This document shows, one piece after another, positions 16,901 to 23,072 of a stretch of DNA of 29,427 nucleotides (within the stretch, counting starts at the first letter, position 1; the number at the start of each line of letters is the position of its first letter). The notes beneath the pieces were generated by a model. The model saw only the letters and a list, made by a program, of their open reading frames with translations, did no database searches and was not told the origin of the DNA. The stretch comes from CAYFMH01 sp964344165. GTDB taxonomy: Bacteria > Patescibacteriota > Gracilibacteria > UBA4473. Made by a program: the position numbers and the translations under genes. Where the stretch lies: the NCBI GenBank assembly GCA_964344165.1, contig CAYFMH010000013.1, positions 1 to 29,427 on the forward strand, given 5' to 3'.

Positions 16901-17464
16901 GATCACCAGACAACAGTCGGAGTGGTATACATGTTAAAACTAATTCACCTAGTAGAAGATAAAATCCATGCTCGATCTGTCGGACCATACTCTCTCGTGA
17001 CGCAACAACCGCTTGGAGGGAAAGCTCAAAACGGAGGACAGAGGTTTGGGGAAATGGAGGTGTGGGCACTCGAAGCGTACGGCGCCTCTTATACACTCCA
17101 AGAAATGCTTACCATCAAATCTGATGACGTCCATGGACGAGCTCGAGCGTATGAGGCAATCGTAAAAGGAGACCAGATTGAATCAGTGACGATTCCAGAA
17201 TCATTTAACGTGCTCGTGAAAGAATTGCAATCACTGGGACTAAAAGTTGAACTACTCAACAAAGGAGAAACAGAAGAAGGAGAATTGCTTATAGAAGATG
17301 AAAACGAACCAGAAGAAAACCTAATCGACCAATCTTCAGATGCCAAAATGGTAGCTGACGAGGGAGAAATCCCACAAGACCCAGGGATTTCTATGGAAGG
17401 AGACCTAGAACCAGCCAATGATAACGCAGAAGAAGCGGTGGAAGAAGAAAAGGAAGCAGCATAA
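13925..17464 (+). CDS. rpoB: DNA-directed RNA polymerase subunit beta
   Basis: 1179 residues from the ATG at 13925 (MAQKNIRFP); an in-frame TTG at 13901 gives eight extra residues that do not look like RpoB. The hallmarks are all present: ITEQGTFIINGIERVIVSQM, the rifampicin-pocket segment SSQLSQFMDQTNPL...HKRRISAMGPGGL (about residue 385-420), SWEGFNFEDAI, GDKMAGRHGNKGVISK (about 890), and VWALEAYGASYTLQEMLTIK near the end. The position equal to E. coli Leu533 is Met (ISAMG for ISALG); the other classic pocket residues match. After the conserved domain there is a strongly acidic tail of about 70 residues (GETEEGELLIEDENEPEEN...EEEKEAA). rpoC does not follow: a tRNA gene and the GC-rich operon come next. 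It has its own promoter and no Shine-Dalgarno. Confidence 0.98.
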   Translation: MAQKNIRFPATLTPTKEENGRFFFTEVGTEFAFPDLIEVQTSSYEWFLTDGVKELLDEINPIVDATGKKLKLEILNHETEEPKHDIKTCREKGMSYETSIRVHVALTNLETGEIKEQDVYFGQIPLITEQGTFIINGIERVIVSQMVRSPGIFYSTNPSIPGHYQAKMIPKRGAWLEVETDKKGLVWVKVDRKRKIPVTMFLRAFGYETNKKIVDLFKDLPNGEEIITKTIEKDESVDEKEAWQGVYKRIRPGDLATAENAKTFLEGMFFDFKKYDLGPIARYKVNKKFGLETKDNKSGRIFRIEDFVMMIRGLIEIENGNGEVDDIDHLANRRIRGVGELVQNKFRVGLLRTERIIRDRMSIVDVETVTPTQLINCRPITASMHEFFSSSQLSQFMDQTNPLAALEHKRRISAMGPGGLSRERASFEVRDVHPSHYGRICPVTTPEGPNIGLVLHLAAYARVNKFGFIETPYRLVTKIVKNDAKLSTGKIISEDIKDGKTVVGKEDDVINEKLAKKLEKIKKLAEIPVRPYVSDIVEYYDAEAEKDMCVAQANSRLDELGNFANKQVSARKNFQPGVYYLNEVTHIDISPKQIVSLSTSLISFLEHDDNTRALMGSNMQRQAVPIVSPESPVVGTGMEATTSVDDCARAPEAGEIKAADAEGVTFVGKSGKKEYYPVQNFVRTNQSTCIQERVRVEGGEKVKKGDVLIDGASVQKGELALGRNLLVAYMSWEGFNFEDAIIVSDKLVKEGYFNSIHIERYELDVRDTKLGPEELTSDIPNVAAGKLKDLDDHGLIRVGATVLAGDILAGKVTPKGETELTAEDRLLRAIFGEKAHDVKDSSLRLPRGSGGKVIDVQILDRSEGDDLPTGVLQRIQVKVAQMRHLEAGDKMAGRHGNKGVISKVVPVEDMPYLEDGTPVDIILNPLGVSSRMNIGQILETHLGLAAEKMGIKVATPVLGGIKTNKIQEFLKENELPEDGKYQLFSGKTGAPLDHQTTVGVVYMLKLIHLVEDKIHARSVGPYSLVTQQPLGGKAQNGGQRFGEMEVWALEAYGASYTLQEMLTIKSDDVHGRARAYEAIVKGDQIESVTIPESFNVLVKELQSLGLKVELLNKGETEEGELLIEDENEPEENLIDQSSDAKMVADEGEIPQDPGISMEGDLEPANDNAEEAVEEEKEAA

Positions 17465-17486
17465 TAGATTTTGGTAATTAGTTCTT

Positions 17487-17529
17487 CCGCTCTTCGTTTG
17501 TCTCAAATTTAGTTTACAAACTTCGGCGG
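17487..17529 (+). terminator. Possible rpoB 3' hairpin
   Basis: CCGC/GCGG outer and GTTTGT/ACAAAC inner arms enclose a 14-base loop. A GTAGTTTTTAAAA stretch follows a few bases later. It fits a weak terminator or mRNA-end structure, but the T-run is short. Confidence 0.35.
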
Positions 17530-17592
17530 ACAGGTAGTTTTTAAAAAATTCGGAAATTTTTAATTTTGCATTTTCAATTTTGAACTAGTTCC

Positions 17593-17667
17593 GCACGTAT
17601 CGTATAGTGGCTATTACACGGCCTTGCCAAGGCTGAGACACGAGTTCGATTCTCGTTACGTGCTCCA
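17593..17667 (+). tRNA. tRNA-Gly, anticodon GCC
   Basis: The cloverleaf is complete: acceptor GCACGTA/TACGTGC, short D arm (GTAT...TTAC), anticodon arm CGGCC-TTGCCAA-GGCTG with anticodon GCC, T arm ACGAG-TTCGATT-CTCGT, discriminator T and an encoded CCA (17665-17667). The gene sits 130 bases after rpoB and directly before the GC-rich operon. tRNA genes are frequent insertion sites, but I found no convincing copy of its 3' end on the far side of the operon. Confidence 0.95.
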
Positions 17668-17672
17668 TCGTC

Positions 17673-17698
17673 GAAGTGGCTACACACTTCCGTTTTTT
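17673..17698 (+). terminator. Intrinsic terminator after tRNA-Gly
   Basis: Stem GAAGTG/CACTTC with loop GCTACA (17673-17690), then CG and six Ts. A second, AT-only hairpin (GTTTTTTGT/ACAAAAAAC, about 17692-17713) overlaps the T-run. Confidence 0.75.
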
Positions 17699-17758
17699 GT
17701 TGAAACAAAAAAACTCCAGTATTTCGCAACTTCTCCTCTCAAAATTTTATCTGTCCTT

Positions 17759-17781
17759 AATTTTATCTAAGAGATAAAATT
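17759..17781. terminator. AT-rich palindrome, possible second terminator
   Basis: Perfect ten-base arms AATTTTATCT/AGATAAAATT with a three-base loop, followed by TTGTTTTTT. A direct copy of the left arm lies 17 bases upstream. It could be a weak terminator or a protein-binding palindrome. Confidence 0.35.
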
Positions 17782-18262
17782 TTGTTTTTTCCCATCCTCT
17801 TAATTCATACCTTGTGTGTTAAATTTTGGTTGTTTTTTTATTTGTGAAACACTGGTGACAAATATTTGTTGTCAATTTTGTGGCGACTATTTTGTTTTGT
17901 CATTTAAGTTTTTTGTTTTCAATAAAGTGTTTTCATGGTGTTGTTTATTTATTTTTTTAAACATTTGTTTTGTTTGATTGGAGTTTATTATCAATTTGCA
18001 TCAATTAAGTATGCAAATGTTCTTTTACATAACGGCAGTTATGTTATGCAATCTGGCAGAATATTGAGGGTACAAACTTGATAAAATCACAAAAATAAAT
18101 AAAAGAAATTTAATGTTATATATTATTTATAAAATGTATATGACAGCTGGATAGCTGTCTCTATACAGGGGCGCTTACCTAGAGATCTTTTACATTTCGG
18201 TAAAAAACAAAACAAAATTCGGGTTAATCCCGAAAAAATTATTTTTGACTTTTTCAGGCCAA
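17782..18262 (+). other. AT-rich leader of the GC-rich operon with stacked hairpins
   Basis: A 480-base stretch with no supported gene, T-rich on the plus strand up to about 18000. It holds an operator-like near-palindrome TGACAAATATTTGTTGTCA (17856-17874) and a CATAAC/GTTATG hairpin (18028-18043). Three further hairpins lie just before the operon: GACAGCT/AGCTGTC (18142-18159), TTTTAC/GTAAAA (18188-18205) and TTCGGG/CCCGAA (18218-18234). The last three follow each other closely and end 28 bases before the Shine-Dalgarno, so they would lie in the mRNA leader. No clean -35/-10 pair was found. The composition changes from AT-rich to GC-rich at about 18250. Confidence 0.5.
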
Positions 18263-18274
18263 AGGAGGTGAACA

Positions 18275-19093
18275 ATGGACATTGTCCAAGGAAAAGAGTT
18301 CTCCTACCATGTGGGCAGCTTGGTTGCGAAAACTGGAAGCTTTCAGTTCTACTTGTGTGAGCAGGTGGAGACGGGAAGATCTTGTTTTCTCCAGGTGGCT
18401 TTGGAGGTGGAGAAAAACGGAGTTCTTGATCGTGCGAGCTACCTGCTTAGGGAGCTCCTCGATCGTTCTGACAAACTAGAAGAGGAGTACGCCAAGGTAA
18501 AAGAAGATCCCAAGGACTTGCTCAACTACCAACTGGGATTTCCGGAGCTCGTGGAGACATTTTTGAGTTCCAAGGGTTTCCGGGTCAATATCCTGGCAAT
18601 CCGGGAGGTCGAGCAGCCTCAAAACATGGTGCCGCTCGCTCGAATGGTTCACAAGGATCGACTTCGGGTGGATCTTCGCACGAGTGTGTGGATTATGGGC
18701 AAGTTGCTCAAGATCCTGACATTTGCGCATGATCAGGGCATTGCTATCGGTCAGGTGAGTGCTGGCAATATTATGATCGAACCAGACCAGCATTATGTGG
18801 TGGTCTTCGATTGGTCTGCCGCGCAGATTTTGACCGATGAGGTGCCGAGAGCAACTCAGCAGGCAGAAATCTCGCAGGCCGCGCAAGCGGTCATCCTGGC
18901 TCTGGGGGGGAAAGTGGGAGCACGTTTCATCCCCGACGATGGCGAGGAAGGTTATGATCCCTATACCAACCACCTCTGGAGGTTGGCCGAGGGGGTCGAG
19001 TCTAACGCGGGGAAGGCTCACGAACGCTTTTATGGGCTCGTTGACGGGCTCTGGAAGCGTGAGTTCTATCCGTTTACTTGCCACTCTATTTGA
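18275..19093 (+). CDS. Protein kinase-like protein, probably a pseudokinase
   Basis: 272 residues. The fold can be traced by motifs. The N-lobe GSLVAKTGSFQFYLCEQVETG resembles a glycine-rich loop and beta hairpin. The VAIK position reads FLQVAL, with Gln for the ATP-binding Lys. The catalytic loop reads IAIGQVSAGNIMI, like H-x-D-x-x-x-x-N-I-M-I but with Gln for the catalytic Asp; the Asn is kept. The metal motif reads VVVFDWSAA for DFG-x-A, with Asp kept. Loss of the catalytic Asp and Lys suggests a non-catalytic or unconventional kinase. A helical insert (DRSDKLEEEYAKVKEDP) replaces the normal C-helix region. It is the first gene of the GC-rich operon, with an ideal AGGAGGTG five bases before the ATG. 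The next gene starts 21 bases after its stop. Confidence 0.65.
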   Translation: MDIVQGKEFSYHVGSLVAKTGSFQFYLCEQVETGRSCFLQVALEVEKNGVLDRASYLLRELLDRSDKLEEEYAKVKEDPKDLLNYQLGFPELVETFLSSKGFRVNILAIREVEQPQNMVPLARMVHKDRLRVDLRTSVWIMGKLLKILTFAHDQGIAIGQVSAGNIMIEPDQHYVVVFDWSAAQILTDEVPRATQQAEISQAAQAVILALGGKVGARFIPDDGEEGYDPYTNHLWRLAEGVESNAGKAHERFYGLVDGLWKREFYPFTCHSI

Positions 19094-19114
19094 TCCCATG
19101 AAAGGAGAATGAAC

Positions 19115-20230
19115 ATGGGCAGAGAAACTTTTCCAAGGACATCCTACAGGAGCGCCACTAAAGCCGTTACCGGTGGTTCAACGGAAAGGGTGACCCGAGC
19201 CGCCGAACAACAGGCGCAGAGAACCGGGAAGCTCGATCCGCTGGTCGATCCGGCTGGCTACGGCGTGATCCGGGAGTCTCGGCCTCGGTTCGAACAACGG
19301 CCGAATGGACTCTGGGAACTCCTCGTCGGGGTTCCCGTGCCGGTTGAGAGCCGCGTGGATACGACCGGCAGCATGGGAGACAACGTCGATGTGGCTTTTC
19401 GTGTGCTGCCCAACATGTACGAGGGCTGCAGCGAGGTGCTGCCTGGTTGCGACCTCCATGTCGCTACGGGGATTTTCGGCGACGTTTCGGACAACTTCAT
19501 CCTGTGTCGCCCCCAGTTTGAGATGCAGGCGGACAAGATCGTTCAACAGCTCACGCTGATGGTCCCGGAAAAAGACGGGGGCGATTTTCCCGAAGATCCC
19601 CACTACGGCCTTTTTGCCGGAGCGTACCTCACCAAGGCGTACCTTCATAAAATCGGCCTGAAGTCCTACGATTTCACCGTCTCGGACGCGACAGCTCGGG
19701 ATCGGCTGGATGAGCGACACCTGATTCGTGTTTTTGGTGATCAGGTGTTCGAAAAGGTGACCGAGAATGGGCACAAACTCGATACCAAGTCACCTTACAC
19801 CCAGGACGTGGTGAATGACCTGCTGAGACACGCGCATGCGTTCTTCTTGCAGGTCGAAAACCAACCTGAGACGACTCGTTTCTGGACCAATATTTTCGGT
19901 TCGGAGCGGGTCGTCAAGCTGCCGAGTACGGAGCTGCTCCCCCAGGTGCAGGCCGTCATCATCGGTCTGACCGAGGGGACGCTGGAATTGGATACGGTCG
20001 TATCCTTCCTTCAGCGGCACAATGTGGGAGAAGAGCTGGCTCGCGAGATCTTGCGGTCGGTGGCTCACATCCCCATTGGAGCTCAAGCGGCTCTGCCAAA
20101 CTTTGCCAAGCGTCCTCAGAAGGGGGACCTTTTCCGAGAAAAGACCGACCTGTGGCCGATCAGCCCCGACGAGGTCAAACCTGGAGAAGCCGAAACGGCT
20201 TCGGCAGAAGGAGAGCTGGACTGGCTCTGA
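19115..20230 (+). CDS. VWA-domain protein with intact MIDAS
   Basis: 371 residues from the ATG at 19115. AAAGGAG lies seven bases before this codon; an ATG at 19109 is too close. The N-terminal ~75 residues are polar and Arg-rich (RTGKLDPLVDPAGYGV), followed by the VWA domain from about residue 80. It has DTTGSMG, a D-x-T-x-S metal site, then FGDVSDN and GGDFPEDPHYGL (further MIDAS Asp/Gly-Asp) and FTVSDAT near the end. The region after about 235 is helical and unassigned. VWA proteins bind Mg2+ and partner proteins and often act with kinase- or AAA-type partners. Kinase-VWA neighbours are known from Ter-type stress operons (TerY-P), but no TerD or phosphatase gene is here. It is the second gene of the operon; the next starts 36 bases after its stop. 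Confidence 0.75.
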   Translation: MGRETFPRTSYRSATKAVTGGSTERVTRAAEQQAQRTGKLDPLVDPAGYGVIRESRPRFEQRPNGLWELLVGVPVPVESRVDTTGSMGDNVDVAFRVLPNMYEGCSEVLPGCDLHVATGIFGDVSDNFILCRPQFEMQADKIVQQLTLMVPEKDGGDFPEDPHYGLFAGAYLTKAYLHKIGLKSYDFTVSDATARDRLDERHLIRVFGDQVFEKVTENGHKLDTKSPYTQDVVNDLLRHAHAFFLQVENQPETTRFWTNIFGSERVVKLPSTELLPQVQAVIIGLTEGTLELDTVVSFLQRHNVGEELAREILRSVAHIPIGAQAALPNFAKRPQKGDLFREKTDLWPISPDEVKPGEAETASAEGELDWL

Positions 20231-20266
20231 TCTATTCCCACTGAAATGGTCCCAAGGAGGTGACAC

Positions 20267-21646
20267 ATGACAACAAATAAAATCTACCTCGTCACCGACC
20301 TGGGACCTGGGGACGGTGGCAAAGGAGGTGTGGTGCACAAAATCAGTCATTTCCGGCGTGCCCACACCATCCTCAAAGTTGGGGGAGCCCAGGGGAGCCA
20401 CGGGGTCCAAACTTCTGCTGGTGAAAATTTCGCATTTAGCCAGTGGGGGTGCGGTACATTTGAGGGGGTGAGAACGCACATCACCCCTCGGATGGTGGTT
20501 TCTCCCATCGGGCTTCTCAACGAAGCCCAAGCCCTTCGGTATCAGGGTGGGGTTCACAATCCATTTGATCTCCTTACGGTCGATGGATCCGCCCTCTGTG
20601 CCACTCCCTACCATGGGATTGCCTCGCGCCTCAAGGAAATGGCACGGGGCGACAACCCATGGGGAACGATCGGGACAGGCATCGGAGAAGCTTTTCGTGA
20701 TTCGATTCGGCTTCCAGAGTTAGCGATCCGGGTGCGTGACTTGTCACGACCCGATTTGCGAGATCGGATGGTCACGATCCACGAACAGATGCTCCAAGAC
20801 CTCGCCCCGATCATTGAGGGGGGCTTCCTTCCCACGGACCAAGTAGCCGTGGAGGAGGAAGTGGCTCATCTTTATGATCCTGGATTCCTCGATTACGTAG
20901 TCGAGCAATTTCAGGAGGTGGCCAGACAGGCAAAAATCGTCGATGGTGAGCACCTAACAGAGATTCTTGCTCAGAAAGGTGTCGCCGTCGTCGAGAGCTC
21001 GCATGGGATCCTTACGGACAACCTGTACGGTTTTCACCCACATACCAGTGCCATCCGGACGTTGCCTTGCTTCACGCAGGACATGCTCCGAGATGCTGGT
21101 TATGGGGGAGAGATCGTAAACATCGGGGTTTGTCGGGCCTATGCCATTCGGCACGGGGCCGGCCCACTTCCCACCGCTGATCCGGAAATGGGCGAACACC
21201 TGTTACCCGGCAGTAACAAAGACGAGAATCGCTACCAAGGCAAGGTTCGCGTTGGTCCATTGGATCTCGTTTTGCTTCGTTATGCGATCGAGGTCTGTGG
21301 CGGTCAATCTGCGTTTGATGGCTTGGCCATCACGTGGTTTGACCAGATCCAGCGAAATGGCGTCTGGAAGGTCTGCGACCGCTATGAAACACCCGATCAA
21401 GCTTTTTTCACTCCTGCGGGGGAGATAAAAGTGAGATCGGATGAAAAGGAGGAATCACCACTTACCTACCAAGAACAACTCGGTCAGGCGCTTCTGGAGT
21501 GTCGACCCGAGATCATCACTCACGAACTTCCGGCCCAGCAATCAAAACTCACGAAGCTGGCCACTGAGCTGTTGGACGAAAAGTTAGGTGTCCCAGTACG
21601 GATGCTTGCTTTTGGCCCGACGGAAACCCACAAAAACCTTTTGTAA
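20267..21646 (+). CDS. Adenylosuccinate synthetase-like enzyme
   Basis: 459 residues, slightly longer than PurA (about 430). It aligns through most of the family: LGPGDGGKGGVV (PurA WGDEGKGKIV; the catalytic Asp is kept as D16), VGGAQGSHG (PurA GGHNAGHT; catalytic His kept as H45), VVSPIGLLNEAQAL, GTIGTGIGEAF (PurA GTTGRGIGPAY), VVESSHGILTDNLYGFHPHT (PurA EGAQGTLLDIDHGTYPYVT), RAYAIRHGAGPLPT, and AFGPTETHKNLL near the end. The Arg-rich loop before GWLD is reduced to QGKVRVGPLD, so substrate binding may differ. PurA joins IMP and Asp using GTP. Here the gene stands apart from purine genes and beside kinase-like and VWA genes, so a modified nucleotide product is possible. Shine-Dalgarno AAGGAGGTGA; third gene of the operon. 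Confidence 0.85.
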   Translation: MTTNKIYLVTDLGPGDGGKGGVVHKISHFRRAHTILKVGGAQGSHGVQTSAGENFAFSQWGCGTFEGVRTHITPRMVVSPIGLLNEAQALRYQGGVHNPFDLLTVDGSALCATPYHGIASRLKEMARGDNPWGTIGTGIGEAFRDSIRLPELAIRVRDLSRPDLRDRMVTIHEQMLQDLAPIIEGGFLPTDQVAVEEEVAHLYDPGFLDYVVEQFQEVARQAKIVDGEHLTEILAQKGVAVVESSHGILTDNLYGFHPHTSAIRTLPCFTQDMLRDAGYGGEIVNIGVCRAYAIRHGAGPLPTADPEMGEHLLPGSNKDENRYQGKVRVGPLDLVLLRYAIEVCGGQSAFDGLAITWFDQIQRNGVWKVCDRYETPDQAFFTPAGEIKVRSDEKEESPLTYQEQLGQALLECRPEIITHELPAQQSKLTKLATELLDEKLGVPVRMLAFGPTETHKNLL

Positions 21647-21660
21647 CGGAGATAACGAAA

Positions 21661-22953
21661 ATGACGGACAAAAAGAAGGACGAAACCAAGAAGACGGACG
21701 GCACGGGCGAAGATGCGGCAGCTCCGGCCTCCGAAGATACCGCTGCTCCCGCCGCGGAGCCGGAACCGGCTTCCGAGACCACTTCGGCCGACGATCCCGT
21801 GGCTGCCAAGCTGAAGGAACACGGTGTCGACGACGCGACGATCGACAGGATAAAAAGTGAGCTGGCCGATTCGGAGGAAGAACTTTCCTATCTTTCCGTG
21901 GAAGACTTCAAGTCGGTCGGCATTAAGCCGGGTAAGGCGAAGATGTTGGTCGAGGCGCTCAAGTCGACGGCGGCTCCGGCCGCGCCGGTAGAACCGGTGG
22001 TCTCCCAGGCCGGTGCGATGGGGGCGGTTTCTTTCGATGCCGTGCTTCCGACGGTCCCCACCGACAGCTCCTGGCTGGAGGCTTTGCGGACTGGTGGGGT
22101 TCTCAAGGTCGACCAGTCCACCGTGATCTCGGCGATCCGGGCGGCTCTGGCCTACCGGGCTGGCCTCTATGGCATTCCGGCGAAGCTCGTCGAGCTGATG
22201 GAGGCCTTCGCCGACCAGAATGAAGAGCAGGTCGATCCTGAGTTCTTCAAGCTGCGGAAGCAGATGACCCGTCGCAGCTATGCCGAGATTTTCGAGGCGA
22301 TTGACGGGCTTGACGGCAGCTATGTGACCGAGGTCAGGAAGAAGCAGCTCTTCGGTCGCATCGATCAGTACCTGTGGCCGGCGATTGCCGAATTTCATCA
22401 GCAACTGAAGTCCTGGCAAGAAGCCTGGATGCAGGGAGCGGCGAATCCGGCGATGATGATGGCCTCTGTCATGGCGGCCATTGGCGGCACGGGGGGGATG
22501 CCTCCGGGTTTGATGCAGCCGCCTGAAACCGGGATTCTCCGGGATACGGCGGATGCGGTTGCCGATGCGGTCAACCGGGTCTTCGCTGGGACGGGAGTCC
22601 AGATTTCGGCCGCGCTCGCCTACGACGCGACCAAGATCAAGGAAACTCTCGAGAACCCCCGGCTCCCGTCTTTGATCGGGGCGGCCAACCGCGATCAGAT
22701 GCTTCGGCAGCTGAAGGTGGCGGTTTCAGCCACCTATCCGCGGATGGAGAACAACCTGACGCGGTTCGTGTTGGCGACCATGCAGGTGAAGGATCAGCCG
22801 TCCGGGAACGAGGAGCTTCAGTACTTCGGCTCCCTCTTCATGCTCGGCTCCCAGATCCCCTGGGATCAGCTCGACGGTGGGGGCGCCAGCTCCATTCGCC
22901 AGTCTCCTTCGCCCCTCGGTGACGGGTTCCCTGGCTCTCACCACGAGAGGTAA
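21661..22953 (+). CDS. SAM-like domain protein with disordered N-terminus and helical body
   Basis: 430 residues. Residues 1-44 are disordered (Lys-rich, then Ala/Pro/Glu-rich). Residues about 46-101 match a SAM-like five-helix bundle (VAAKLKEHGVDDATIDRI, then YLSVEDFKSVGIKPGKAKML), the type that self-assembles or docks partners. A second Ala/Pro linker follows. Residues about 120-410 are mostly helical and unrecognised, with a Met/Gly-rich segment (NPAMMMASVMAAIGGTGGMP) near 260-280. The C-terminus is polar (GDGFPGSHHER). I infer an adaptor or scaffold for the operon, not an enzyme. GGAG lies eight bases before the ATG, and the gene starts 14 bases after the PurA-like stop. It is the most GC-rich gene of the window, about two thirds GC in a 60-base sample counted by hand. 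Confidence 0.6.
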   Translation: MTDKKKDETKKTDGTGEDAAAPASEDTAAPAAEPEPASETTSADDPVAAKLKEHGVDDATIDRIKSELADSEEELSYLSVEDFKSVGIKPGKAKMLVEALKSTAAPAAPVEPVVSQAGAMGAVSFDAVLPTVPTDSSWLEALRTGGVLKVDQSTVISAIRAALAYRAGLYGIPAKLVELMEAFADQNEEQVDPEFFKLRKQMTRRSYAEIFEAIDGLDGSYVTEVRKKQLFGRIDQYLWPAIAEFHQQLKSWQEAWMQGAANPAMMMASVMAAIGGTGGMPPGLMQPPETGILRDTADAVADAVNRVFAGTGVQISAALAYDATKIKETLENPRLPSLIGAANRDQMLRQLKVAVSATYPRMENNLTRFVLATMQVKDQPSGNEELQYFGSLFMLGSQIPWDQLDGGGASSIRQSPSPLGDGFPGSHHER

Positions 22954-23031
22954 ACAAAAAAACAACCGAATAACGGTCAGACTGGTTCGATCTTGATTTC
23001 ATCGGGATACGACCACTGCCTAAACACTTTG

Positions 23032-23066
23032 GCCTTGGGGTACTTCGGTACCCTGAGGCTTTTTTC
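23032..23066 (+). terminator. Strong intrinsic terminator of the GC-rich operon
   Basis: Twelve-base stem (23032-23043 with 23048-23059, two internal mismatches) capped by a TTCG tetraloop, followed by TTTTTTCTT. The UUCG cap and long GC stem are unlike the short-stemmed terminators of the neighbouring host genes. It marks the right end of the GC-rich segment. Confidence 0.85.
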
Positions 23067-23072
23067 TTATGT

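Noticed and set aside
17935..18081. 48-codon frame MVLFIYFFKHLF...
   Set aside because: No ribosome site, composition typical of AT-rich noncoding sequence, and no recognisable domain. Kept only as a possibility.
20267..21646. PurZ-type diaminopurine synthase
   Set aside because: The catalytic Asp that PurZ replaces is kept here, and no dATPase or other Z-genome gene is nearby.
17593..23030. Integration of the island at tRNA-Gly with an att direct repeat
   Set aside because: The only shared bases near the right border are a short GTTCGAT, and no integrase gene is present.
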